Positions 52,518 through 60,715 of a stretch of DNA of 64,000 bases are shown here, piece after piece. The position numbers and the translations under genes were made by a program. Under the pieces are notes generated by a model. It searched no databases. It was not told where the DNA came from and saw nothing but the letters and a program-made list of their open reading frames with translations. The stretch is from Novosphingobium mathurense (GTDB lineage Bacteria > Pseudomonadota > Alphaproteobacteria > Sphingomonadales > Sphingomonadaceae). Numbering within the stretch: position 1 is the first letter of the stretch; every line of letters begins with the position of its first letter. The stretch spans positions 744,001 through 808,000 of the forward strand of contig NZ_FVZE01000002.1 in assembly GCF_900168325.1 (NCBI RefSeq), written 5' to 3'.

Positions 52518-53422
52518 TCGAGCATCGCCGCCAGTACGGGGGTGAGTATCTCGGAATCGGCGACAATGCGCGCGGCAATGCCGTAGTGGCAGGCGAAGTC
52601 CGCCGCAGTGTCACCCATCACCATCAGCGCGGTGGCGAGCGCGTCGGCGCGCATCGCGGTTTCGGCGAGCACCGTCACGCTTTGGGTTCCATTGCGAAGC
52701 GGAGCGCCCGATGCCGGGTCGATCGTATGGCCCAGACGCATGCCGTCCACGTCATGGAACCGGCGCGCGTGGCCGCTGGTCGCGACGGAGAAGCCGCTCA
52801 GGGCAATGCGCAAGGGCGCGTGTTCACTGCTGTCGGTTACCTCGAGATCGACCCACCACGGTTGGAAGTCGGGCTTCAGGCCCTGCGAGCGCAATTCGCC
52901 GCCAACCTCGACGATGTACGATGATACGCCTGCGGCCGTGATCACTTCGGCGAGCCGGTCGACCCCGTAACCCTTGGCGATGGCGCACAAGTCGAGGGCG
53001 ATACCGCCCGGTTGACGCAGGCGCGCCGGGCCGGGTTCGAAGTCCAGCCGGGCCCAGCCTTGCCCTGTGGCCAGCATCTTGAGCGCGACTCCGGTTGGCG
53101 CCCGTCTGACTTGACTTGCCCCGAAGCCCCATGCCTCGCTCGCCGCGCCGACCGTGGGGTCGAAGGCCCCGCCGGTCATCCGGGCCAGTTCGAGGGCTTC
53201 TGCCATGACCGCCGCGAATTCGGGCGGGAGCGCAAGCCATTCCCCCGCATCGGCGCGGTTGAAACGGCTGAGGTGGGATTCCGGCTCCCACTGGCTCATC
53301 TGCGCGACGATCCGGTCCAGCGCCGCCTGGCAATCGCGGCGTAGCCTGTCGATCTCCAGGCGGCTGTCGGCCACGAGCCGCACCGACCATGTCGTGGCCA
53401 TCGATTGCCCGCCGAAGGACAC
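52514..53422 (-). CDS. apbE: FAD:protein FMN transferase (ApbE family)
   Basis: 302 residues. ApbE attaches FMN covalently to Ser/Thr of target proteins from FAD. Motifs: ESHLSRFNRADAGEW, GGAFDPTVGAASEAWGFG, GIALDLCAIAKGYGVDRLAE, SYIVEVGGELRSQG and the metal-binding TMRADALATALMVMG-like stretch near the end. No signal peptide or lipobox is present in the frame from GTG 53422 (GGGAG lies just upstream), so export is unclear. It is the last gene of the iron locus. No FMN-binding-domain substrate is encoded in this window. Confidence 0.88.
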   Translation of the reverse strand: MSFGGQSMATTWSVRLVADSRLEIDRLRRDCQAALDRIVAQMSQWEPESHLSRFNRADAGEWLALPPEFAAVMAEALELARMTGGAFDPTVGAASEAWGFGASQVRRAPTGVALKMLATGQGWARLDFEPGPARLRQPGGIALDLCAIAKGYGVDRLAEVITAAGVSSYIVEVGGELRSQGLKPDFQPWWVDLEVTDSSEHAPLRIALSGFSVATSGHARRFHDVDGMRLGHTIDPASGAPLRNGTQSVTVLAETAMRADALATALMVMGDTAADFACHYGIAARIVADSEILTPVLAAMLD

Positions 53423-53520
53423 GACTTCTCCCGCGGGCGGGGTCAGCAGTGCGTCGGGCCAGTCGACGGACGGAATGGCGATGCGGATCGCGGTTCTCCT
53501 TCAGGGCGCGGGACGCTGGT

Positions 53521-54354
53521 TCAGGGCGCCATGACTTCCAGCGTCGTCACATAGCCGAGGCCGCGCACGGTTGCACCGGGGACGCTGGTATTCTTGTCCT
53601 TGGTTTCGGCCTCGAGCCAGTACATGCCCGGCTGCGGCCAGGCGAGGCGGACTTCGCCCTTGGCATCGCTGGTCGCCTTTACTTCGACCGGCTGGTTGGC
53701 ATAGCGGCCACCGCCGAGGATCGCGGTCAGTTCCACGCCGGCAGCAGGCTTGCCGTCGATCAGGAAGCGGAACACGCCTTCCTCGTTCGCGACGAGATCG
53801 TTGGGGTGGGTAACCGGCACCATTTCAAGGCCCTTGCCGCTCGGCGTGAAGACCGCATCGGTCGGTGCCCCGAGCGTGACGAAGAACTCGTTGCGCATCA
53901 CGTTTTCGCGGATCTCGATATCGGTCGCGCCGGACGGGATCAGCTTTTCGATCTCGTCCGCCTGCGCACCGCGCGGCAGGCGCTGCTGCTCGCCATTCAG
54001 CTTGTAGCGGCCGAAGACGCCGCTGCGCATGTTGCCGATCTTCCAGGTGCCCGGCTGGTCCAGGTGCAGGTCGAAGGTGGAGCGGATCTTGCCGCGTGCC
54101 GCATTCTCGATCGCGCCGGCGCTGCCGTCCGGCTTTACGACCGTCACGCCGTCGGGGCCGAGCGGGAAGTGGTTGGGATAGAACAGGTCGTTCGAGATCG
54201 CCCCATCCACCGTGATCCAGGCGTCTTCGCCGGACAGGATCGTCTCGGAAGGGAGGAACCAGGCCCGGTGCGCCTGGGCCGATCCGGGCAGGACGGCGGC
54301 AAGCGAGACGGCAAGCAGGGCGGCGCGTGCGCCAAGACGGCTGCGCATTTTCAT
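53521..54354 (-). CDS. Periplasmic DUF4198 protein
   Basis: 277 residues. Signal peptide ends near GSAQA-H at residue 25; the mature protein starts HRAWFLPSETILSGEDAWIT, the hallmark of DUF4198, a beta-rich periplasmic family linked to metal uptake. The C-terminal third (ANEEGVFRFLIDGKPAAGVE, then GMYWLEAET) is an immunoglobulin-like fold. AAAGGA upstream supports ATG 54354. Lies in the receptor-TonB-PepSY operon, so a role in ferric-siderophore handling is likely but unproven. Confidence 0.85.
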   Translation of the reverse strand: MKMRSRLGARAALLAVSLAAVLPGSAQAHRAWFLPSETILSGEDAWITVDGAISNDLFYPNHFPLGPDGVTVVKPDGSAGAIENAARGKIRSTFDLHLDQPGTWKIGNMRSGVFGRYKLNGEQQRLPRGAQADEIEKLIPSGATDIEIRENVMRNEFFVTLGAPTDAVFTPSGKGLEMVPVTHPNDLVANEEGVFRFLIDGKPAAGVELTAILGGGRYANQPVEVKATSDAKGEVRLAWPQPGMYWLEAETKDKNTSVPGATVRGLGYVTTLEVMAP

Positions 54355-54367
54355 GAGTTCAGTCCTT

Positions 54368-54871
54368 TCAGGGCTTGATGGTGGCGGCAACGCTGCCGAG
54401 TTCGGTCTTGCCGCTGGCGCGGGCGGTCGAGGCGCTCTTGCCACCCAGCGTGACCGGAAGCTTCACGACTTCGCGTCCGCCGACTTCGCGCGCGGCCTCG
54501 ACCACGAGCTGGTAGTTTCCGGCCGGAAGTCCGCGAAGGGCGGCGGCCGGTATCGAGAGCTTCTGCGGCCCCGGCGCACGCGTTGCGCCCGAGACACCGT
54601 CGATCGACGCGCTGCGGCCCGCCTTGCGCCACCAGGTGCGCATTTCGTTGAGCCACTTCTTGCCTTCGCCGCCGCGCTTGTCCTTGTCGTACCAGACGGA
54701 AAGCGTGCGGACCTTGCCGCCTTCGCCTTCCAGCCAGACCGCGACGTAGGGGCGGTGGTATTCAGCGACCGAGAGGCGCGGGATGGTGATGTCGACGGTC
54801 ATCGTCTCGGCCATTGCCGGGCTGGCGATGGTCGCGGCGCCGGTCAGGGCGAAAAGCGAAGTCTTGCGCAT
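54368..54871 (-). CDS. Periplasmic DUF2271 protein
   Basis: 167 residues. Signal peptide ends near SPAMA-E. The mature part has RPYVAVWLEGEGGKVRTLSV, KKWLNEMRTWWRKAG and LPAGNYQLVVEAAREVGGRE, typical of DUF2271. GAGGA 6 nt before ATG 54871. 13 nt upstream of the DUF4198 gene and 7 nt after the PepSY gene. DUF2271 and DUF4198 genes commonly accompany PepSY proteins and TonB receptors. Confidence 0.88.
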   Translation of the reverse strand: MRKTSLFALTGAATIASPAMAETMTVDITIPRLSVAEYHRPYVAVWLEGEGGKVRTLSVWYDKDKRGGEGKKWLNEMRTWWRKAGRSASIDGVSGATRAPGPQKLSIPAAALRGLPAGNYQLVVEAAREVGGREVVKLPVTLGGKSASTARASGKTELGSVAATIKP

Positions 54872-54878
54872 GATGTCC

Positions 54879-55586
54879 TCAGTGAATGAAGAAAAGGGCG
54901 AGCAGGAAGGGCACCAAGAAGCCAAGGCCGGTAAGCGGCCAGGTGGCCGGGCGGTTGCGGCCATGGAGCCAGAGCAGCACGAAGCCGGTTCCGATGAAGA
55001 CCATTGCCGAAAGCACGAAGACGTCGATGAACAGGCGCCATGCCTTGCCGGTGTCGCGGCCCTTGTGCAGGTCGTTGAGGTAGGAGATCCAGCCGCGGTC
55101 GGAGCTCTCCCAGGTGACGTCGCCGGTGGTGCGATCGATCGCGACCCAGGCATCGCCGCCGGGACGCGGCATGGCGAGATAGACCTCGTCCTCGCTCAGT
55201 TCGGCAGGAGCCGTGGATATGGTCATGCCGGTCTGGCCGGACAGCTCGGTTCGCAGGTCGCGGGGAAGCGGGGCCTTGCCCTCGGTGGCGAGGCCGGAAA
55301 GGCTTTCGCGCAGTTCGGCCGGAAGGTTTGCCGATCCCTCGACGACCTGCGGTTGGGAACTGATGTCGGCGGCGTGGTTGAGGGTGAACCCGGTGATCAC
55401 GAAGAGCATCAGGCCGACGAGCGATACGGCCGAGCTGATCCAGTGCCAGGTGTGCAGGTGGCGCAGCCAGAAGCCGCGGGTCAGTTTCTTGCGCGGACGG
55501 GCCGTGCCGCCAGACCGGCCGGACGGGGCGGCATTGGCGCCGACGCGCAGGGTTGTAGTCGTATCGGGCATGGCGGCCTCGTTCAT
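54879..55586 (-). CDS. PepSY-associated membrane protein
   Basis: 235 residues. An N-terminal cytoplasmic region, then a hydrophobic helix (WHWISSAVSLVGLMLFVITG), a periplasmic PepSY-like part (about 75-170) and two C-terminal helices. HLHTWHW and HGRN contribute histidines at the membrane, as in PepSY proteins suspected of carrying heme and reducing ferric siderophores. Shorter than the 370-540-residue, four-helix forms. ATG 55586 is 4 nt after the tonB stop codon. Confidence 0.85.
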   Translation of the reverse strand: MNEAAMPDTTTTLRVGANAAPSGRSGGTARPRKKLTRGFWLRHLHTWHWISSAVSLVGLMLFVITGFTLNHAADISSQPQVVEGSANLPAELRESLSGLATEGKAPLPRDLRTELSGQTGMTISTAPAELSEDEVYLAMPRPGGDAWVAIDRTTGDVTWESSDRGWISYLNDLHKGRDTGKAWRLFIDVFVLSAMVFIGTGFVLLWLHGRNRPATWPLTGLGFLVPFLLALFFIH

Positions 55587-55589
55587 GGA

Positions 55590-56399
55590 TCAGTTCAGGT
55601 GGAAGCCGACGGGCACGAGCACCCATGCGGCAACCGGCTTGCCGGCCTGCTTGGCCGGAACGAAGCGCCACTTGCGCACGGTCTGGATCGCGGCCTGGTC
55701 GAGCCGGTCGAAGCCGCTGGACTCGTTGATCTCGATGTCGCCGGCACGGCCTTCGGGCGTGACCAGGACCTTGAGCATCACCGTGCCCTGCTCCCGCGCG
55801 CGGCGGGCGGCGTAGGGGTAGCTGGGGCCGGGGTTGTTGAGCTGGGCGGCGGAAAAATCGGGAGGGGTCACCGGGGCTGGCGGTGCGGGCGCGGCCTTGG
55901 GCGCGGGCGGGGCATCGACCTTGACGGCAACTGCGCTCTGGACCGGGGCGGCATCGATGACGAGCGTGGACCTGGAAGGCAGCTCGATCATCGGCTTCAC
56001 CGCCGTCGGCTGCGGATCCTGGACCAGCGGTTGCGGCTCGGCCTCGGGTTGCGGTGCCGGTTCCGGCGGGGGCGCCGGCGGCGAGACGGTAAACACCGTA
56101 AGGTGCTTTTGCCGGACTTGCGGAACCTTCACCACGCCCAAGCCGAGCAGGGCGGCAATGGCCAGGACATGGATCGCAGCGACGACTGCAAAGGCCCGAT
56201 AATTGAAGCCGCCCGGTGCGTAGCGCGCACCGGGCGGTTCGAGGGTCTGGATTGTTTCTGGTTCGACGGCTGTCCGAACGGATGGGGAGGCCCGGAGCCA
56301 GATCGTTTCGTCCGTTTGGCCGCGCCCGTCCGTTCGGGTCGCGCCCTTCGCCTGCCCCGACGCGATCGGGTCAAGGGTATCGGTGATGGATAGTTCCAT
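55590..56399 (-). CDS. tonB: TonB energy-transducing protein
   Basis: 269 residues. A 60-70-residue cytoplasmic N-terminal extension, longer than in standard TonB, precedes the single helix (FAVVAAIHVLAIAALLGLGV). A Pro/Ala/Glu-rich spacer (about 105-185) crosses the periplasm, and the C-terminal domain has NPGPSYPYAARRAREQGTVM and IQTVRKWRFVPAKQAGKPVA. GAGGAC 4-6 nt before ATG 56399 decides against the upstream ATG 56414. No exbBD genes here, so those must be elsewhere. Dedicated to the adjacent receptor. Confidence 0.92.
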   Translation of the reverse strand: MELSITDTLDPIASGQAKGATRTDGRGQTDETIWLRASPSVRTAVEPETIQTLEPPGARYAPGGFNYRAFAVVAAIHVLAIAALLGLGVVKVPQVRQKHLTVFTVSPPAPPPEPAPQPEAEPQPLVQDPQPTAVKPMIELPSRSTLVIDAAPVQSAVAVKVDAPPAPKAAPAPPAPVTPPDFSAAQLNNPGPSYPYAARRAREQGTVMLKVLVTPEGRAGDIEINESSGFDRLDQAAIQTVRKWRFVPAKQAGKPVAAWVLVPVGFHLN

Positions 56400-56455
56400 G
56401 GTCGTCCTCAACATGCGATTTCGGGGGGCAGGGAAGGAGCGTCGTCAGGTCGGCC

Positions 56456-58663
56456 TCAGTAGCTCGCGCTGAGCGTGATGAGGGCCTGGCGACCGGCGGA
56501 TGGCACCGCGAAGTGCGGGTTGCGCAGCTTCGTGACGTAGCGCTTGTCGGTCAGGTTGCGCAGGTTCAGCTTGACCGAGAAGTTCTCGTTGAAGCGGAAT
56601 CCGGCATTGGCATCGAAGCGCCAGTAGCCGTCCGCCTCGATGAGGTTGGCCGTGTCGGCATAGCGCTTGGAGGCGTGATAGGCGCCGCCGCCGATGCTGA
56701 ACCGGTCGGTCACGTCGACGCTCGAGGTGAGCGCGACATTGTGCTTGGGCGTGTTGGGCAGGGCGTTGCCGTCGCTTGCGCTGCCGTCACGCAGTTCGCT
56801 GTCGGTGTAGCTGTATCCGGCGAGCAGCGAGACCGGCCCAATGCGTCCCGAAGCGCCGACTTCGAAGCCCTTGATGCGGGCCTTGTTGGCGATGATCGCC
56901 TGATCGCCGGTTCCCGGATCAAGATCGCGGATATTGCTGCGGTCGATCTGGAAAGCGGCTGCCGTCAGGCTGAGCGCACCGCCGAAAAGATCGGCCTTGG
57001 CACCCACTTCCCAGTTTTCCATGGTTTGCGGTTCGTAATTGGCATTGGTGCCGCTAACTGCATTCGCACCTTCGCCGACGTCCGCGCCCGGGGGCGTGGC
57101 CGAGTCCGCATAGGAGAAGTAGATGCTGGCGTTTTCAACCGGCTTGAAGACAACGCCGCCCTGCCAGGTCCAGAAGTCGGTCTTCTTGTCGACCGAGTAG
57201 GGCACGCCGCGGCTTGAGCCGCTGGCCCGGATGTTGAAGCTGGTCCAGCGCACGCCGCCGTTGAGCAGCAGCTGCGGGATGATGGTGACCGTGTCGAAAG
57301 CGTAGAAGCTGTGGTCTTCCGCGCGGGTTAGGACACCGCTGCCGGGGTTGAGGGCAATCGTCCCGGTCCACGGATCCGACGGATTGGGATTGTCGAGCGT
57401 GGTGCAGTTGTAGTCCGCCAGCGAGGCGCAGGTGCTGTCGCCGGTATCGACCGAGTAGGAGTAGCGGTCGGTGTCGGAAGCCGACATCTCGAAGCCCACC
57501 GCAATGCTATGCTCGATGCCGGCCGTCTTGAACTGGCCTGCCAGGTTCAGGTTGTTGACGAGGCTCTGGTTGAGCGAGTTGCGGCTCTTGACCCCGCGCC
57601 AGACGATGCCGTCGGCGACGTTGCCCTTGCTGTCGTCCGGGTTGGTGACGATGTAGTTGTTGCGCGCGCGCGACCAGCGGGCGGTGTTCGACAGTACCCA
57701 GCCGCGGCCGAAGTCGTGCTGGAACTGGAAGGTCACCGAGTCGACCTTGGTCTTCTGGAAGTCGCGGTCGGTCAGGCCGTAGAAGTTGTCGAAATCGGTA
57801 TCAGCCACGCGGCGCGAGCCTGCGGGCAGCACGTCATCGAGTTGGCCGCGCGATGTCAGCGGGATGCCGTAGTCCGGCATGTCGTCGGTCTCGTAGTGGT
57901 AGTACGAGAGCGTCGCGGTGGTTTCCGTGCCGATCCCCCAGGTAACGGAGGGAGCGATGCCCCAGCGCTTGTTGAATACCGCGTCGCGCCCGGCGACATC
58001 GGCATCGTGCCACAGGCCGTTGATGCGCACGGCAAGCTTGTCCGCGACCTTCTGGTTGACGTCCACGGTCACGCGCTTGAAGTCGTCGGTGCCTACGGTC
58101 ACATCGGCATTGGCGAAGTTGCCGTCCCGCGGAAGCTTGGAAACGATGTTGATCGCGCCGCCGGCCGAGCCGCGGCCGCCGAATGCACCGGTCGAGCCCT
58201 TGAAGACTTCGATCCGCTCGACCGCGAAGGTTTCGCGGGTCTGCGAGCCGATGTCGCGGGCGCCGTCGACATATGTGTCCGAGGTCGCGTCAACGCCGCG
58301 GATCAGCGGAATGTCGGCGCTGGCGGTGCCGCCTTCGCCGGCGCCCAGCGTAATGCCGGGAACGGTGCGCAGGGCATCGGCGAGTTCGAACGACGCGGTG
58401 TCCTTGAGCACGTCGGTGGTGATGACGTTGACGGTACGCGGGGTGTCGATCAGCGGAGCCGTCGCCTTGGGGCTCTGAACGTGATCGGCGCCGTAATCCA
58501 CTGCAATGGCGCTTTCGGTGACGGATACGCCTTGCAGGCGAACCGGCTGGTCCTTGGCTTCCTGAGCCGTGGCCTGAACCGGTGCTGTCGCAATGAAACC
58601 AACGCAGCTCAGAGCGACGAAGCTGGCGGCCGCCTGGCCGCCAGTAATGCGGGTACGCGTCAT
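56456..58663 (-). CDS. TonB-dependent siderophore receptor
   Basis: 735 residues. Signal peptide ends near residue 33; TonB box-like VSVTESA follows. The plug domain has RTVNVITTDVLKDTASFELA and IPLIRGVDATSDTYVDGARD; the C-terminal barrel ends with RQALITLSASY. Motifs agree with catecholate-type receptors (Fiu/PiuA group), which normally pair with PiuC. Two Fur-like sites lie just upstream, so expression should rise under iron limitation. It heads the operon that continues with tonB. Confidence 0.93.
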   Translation of the reverse strand: MTRTRITGGQAAASFVALSCVGFIATAPVQATAQEAKDQPVRLQGVSVTESAIAVDYGADHVQSPKATAPLIDTPRTVNVITTDVLKDTASFELADALRTVPGITLGAGEGGTASADIPLIRGVDATSDTYVDGARDIGSQTRETFAVERIEVFKGSTGAFGGRGSAGGAINIVSKLPRDGNFANADVTVGTDDFKRVTVDVNQKVADKLAVRINGLWHDADVAGRDAVFNKRWGIAPSVTWGIGTETTATLSYYHYETDDMPDYGIPLTSRGQLDDVLPAGSRRVADTDFDNFYGLTDRDFQKTKVDSVTFQFQHDFGRGWVLSNTARWSRARNNYIVTNPDDSKGNVADGIVWRGVKSRNSLNQSLVNNLNLAGQFKTAGIEHSIAVGFEMSASDTDRYSYSVDTGDSTCASLADYNCTTLDNPNPSDPWTGTIALNPGSGVLTRAEDHSFYAFDTVTIIPQLLLNGGVRWTSFNIRASGSSRGVPYSVDKKTDFWTWQGGVVFKPVENASIYFSYADSATPPGADVGEGANAVSGTNANYEPQTMENWEVGAKADLFGGALSLTAAAFQIDRSNIRDLDPGTGDQAIIANKARIKGFEVGASGRIGPVSLLAGYSYTDSELRDGSASDGNALPNTPKHNVALTSSVDVTDRFSIGGGAYHASKRYADTANLIEADGYWRFDANAGFRFNENFSVKLNLRNLTDKRYVTKLRNPHFAVPSAGRQALITLSASY

Positions 58664-58694
58664 ATAACTCCCCTATTGAATCTCGACAGGGGCT

Positions 58695-58713
58695 ATTGCG
58701 AGTCAGTCGCAAT
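58695..58713. promoter_or_regulatory. 19-bp inverted repeat, probable second Fur site
   Basis: ATTGCGAGTCAGTCGCAAT, 7-bp perfect arms and 8 of 9 positions symmetric about a central C. Sits between the receptor ATG and the consensus Fur box, 31 bp upstream of the ATG. Confidence 0.5.
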
Positions 58714-58724
58714 GAGTCAATGCT

Positions 58725-58745
58725 TAATGAGAATTATTTTCATTA
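58725..58745. promoter_or_regulatory. Fur box upstream of the siderophore receptor
   Basis: The 19-bp core AATGAGAATTATTTTCATT closely matches the Fur consensus GATAATGATAATCATTATC. It lies between the piuC stop and the receptor start, about 62-82 bp upstream of the receptor ATG, so it should cover the receptor promoter. Confidence 0.85.
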
Positions 58746-58749
58746 ACAA

Positions 58750-59433
58750 TTAGGTGTCAGCCCAGCGCCGCAGCAGATTGTGGTAGAGATTGGTCAGTTC
58801 CAGAACCACCGGATCCTGCCCGCCGCGCTCGGCCGAAAGCGTCTGGATCGAGCAGTCGAGACGATAGAGCTGTTCGCGCTCGCCATGGTCGCGAACCATG
58901 CTCTGCAACCAGAAGAAGCTGGAAATGCGCTCACCGCGCGTGACCGGGGTAACGTGATGCAGGCTGGATGCGGGATAGAGCACCATGTCGCCCGCGCGCA
59001 ACTTGACCCGCTGTTCGCCGTAAAGGTCCTCGATCACCAGTTCGCCGCCGTCGTAGTTTTCCGGCTCGGTCAGGAACAGCGTGCAGGACAAGTCGCTGCG
59101 GATGCGGAACTCGGTGCCTTTGACCTGGCGGATCGCATTGTCGACATGGGCGCCGAATTCCTGGCCGCCGCCGTAGCGGTTGAACAGCGGCGGGAAGACC
59201 TTGAGCGGCAGGGCGGCTGCCACGAAGCGCGGCGTGCGCCCCAGCGCGGCCGCGACCATCTCGCCGGCCTGGCGCTCTTCGGCGCTGCCGCTGCGAAGCT
59301 GCAGGTTGTTCTTGGCAAGACGCGACTGGTGGCCGGAGGTCTCGTTGCCGTCGACCCATTCCCCGCTGTCGATCAGCGCGCGGCAGGCGGCGACTTCATC
59401 GCGGGACATGACTCCCTCAAGCTTGAGCAACAT
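58750..59433 (-). CDS. piuC: Fe(II)-dependent PKHD-type hydroxylase
   Basis: 227 residues, the usual length. Iron ligands H96 and D98 ([10 protein letters not shown]) and H160 ([16 protein letters not shown]), with R167 for 2-oxoglutarate. PiuC is co-regulated with catecholate siderophore receptors in many proteobacteria and appears to be needed for their function; the substrate is not known. It lies directly upstream of the Fur-controlled receptor and is on the same strand, but its own promoter region (59434-59528) has no clear Fur box. Confidence 0.92.
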   Translation of the reverse strand: MLLKLEGVMSRDEVAACRALIDSGEWVDGNETSGHQSRLAKNNLQLRSGSAEERQAGEMVAAALGRTPRFVAAALPLKVFPPLFNRYGGGQEFGAHVDNAIRQVKGTEFRIRSDLSCTLFLTEPENYDGGELVIEDLYGEQRVKLRAGDMVLYPASSLHHVTPVTRGERISSFFWLQSMVRDHGEREQLYRLDCSIQTLSAERGGQDPVVLELTNLYHNLLRRWADT

Positions 59434-59528
59434 GCGTCTATCTCCATGGTTGAAGGCCGCGCAACTAGGTCAGGACAGGTGTTCAAGACAACCGCGAAGA
59501 TGCCTGCGGGCATATGCCCGAATGCAAT

Positions 59529-60647
59529 TCAGGCGAAGTCGCGCAGGGCCGCAGTCCCGTTCCGGGCCCGTTTGCGGGCGTAGAGTTTCTCGTCCGCTTC
59601 CTGCAGCAGCAGGTCCAGCCGCTGGCTTCGATCGGTACTCACAACGGTGCCGATGCAGGTGCTGATCGAGACGTTGTGATCGCCGATCTCGAAGGGCTGC
59701 GCGATAGTGGCGCCGATGCGTCGCGCGAGCAGGTCCGCCTCGTCGGCGCGCTGCAGACCGAACTGGATGACGGCGAATTCGTCGCCGCCCAGCCGCGCGA
59801 CGATGTCGCCGCTGCGGATCGCGCCGCGCAGGCGGCTGGCCACGGATGTGAGCAGGGCATCGCCGACCCCGTGGCCATAGGTATCGTTGACCGGCTTGAA
59901 GCCATCGAGGTCGAGATAATGCACGGCGATCAATCCGTTGGGAGAGATCGTCGCTGCGTTTTCCTCGTAATATTCCTGGAGCGCGAGTCGGTTGGGCAGG
60001 GCGGTCAGCGTGTCTCGCCGGGCAAGCGACACCGATGCCAGCCGCTTGGCGATCTCCGCGCGCATCGTGTCGTGCCGCATCAGCACCGTCTGCGAACCGC
60101 CGAAGAGGAAGGCGAGGGTGATGACGGCGAGGCCGATGTGGATCGGGTCGGCGCGGATCGCGGAAATCAGGATCGTCGGGCCGATGGCCAGGCACATGCT
60201 GGGAACGGCGATGTTCGGACGCAACCCGGTGCCGGTGGCGACGCCGGCGCAATAGCCGACGAGCAGGGCAATGATCAGGGTATGGGCCTCGGTCAAAGGC
60301 ATCCAGAAAACGTAGGCGCCATAAAGCCCCAGCAACGCTGCGAAACCGAGGTAGGGGAACGCGAAGACCAGCTCCAGCCTGCGCGCCTGCGGCCGGTTCA
60401 GGGCGGCGGTAAGCGCCATGCTGCGAAAGGCGGCCGTTACGAGAACCCGGGTCAGGCTTGCGAGCATGCTCGCAACGCCGAGTGCGATCAGGAGCGGATC
60501 GAATTCCGGGGATTCCAGCCAGATGATGCCGAACGCAAGCATGAAGGCGAACATCATGATCACGGCGGGCGTGATGTTGGCATAGAGGCTGCGGACAAGC
60601 TCGACATAGACCCTGTCGTTAAGTGGCTCTGTCGAACTCAGTGGCAC
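59529..60647 (-). CDS. Membrane diguanylate cyclase (GGDEF)
   Basis: 372 residues. Six hydrophobic segments in the first 185 residues form a membrane sensor of unknown type; the C-terminal GGDEF domain has the intact active motif RLGGDEF near 290 and the inhibitory I-site RSGD exactly five residues before it. Makes cyclic di-GMP, usually promoting polysaccharide production and attachment. Its N-terminus has no recognised ligand motif. It lies between the iron locus and the second cyclic-di-GMP gene. Confidence 0.93.
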   Translation of the reverse strand: MPLSSTEPLNDRVYVELVRSLYANITPAVIMMFAFMLAFGIIWLESPEFDPLLIALGVASMLASLTRVLVTAAFRSMALTAALNRPQARRLELVFAFPYLGFAALLGLYGAYVFWMPLTEAHTLIIALLVGYCAGVATGTGLRPNIAVPSMCLAIGPTILISAIRADPIHIGLAVITLAFLFGGSQTVLMRHDTMRAEIAKRLASVSLARRDTLTALPNRLALQEYYEENAATISPNGLIAVHYLDLDGFKPVNDTYGHGVGDALLTSVASRLRGAIRSGDIVARLGGDEFAVIQFGLQRADEADLLARRIGATIAQPFEIGDHNVSISTCIGTVVSTDRSQRLDLLLQEADEKLYARKRARNGTAALRDFA

Positions 60648-60715
60648 GCCATTTTCTCTCCAAGTTTGCCGGCTTTTGCCGGCAGCGCGACGCCTTCTTC
60701 CCTAAACTGAAAAGA

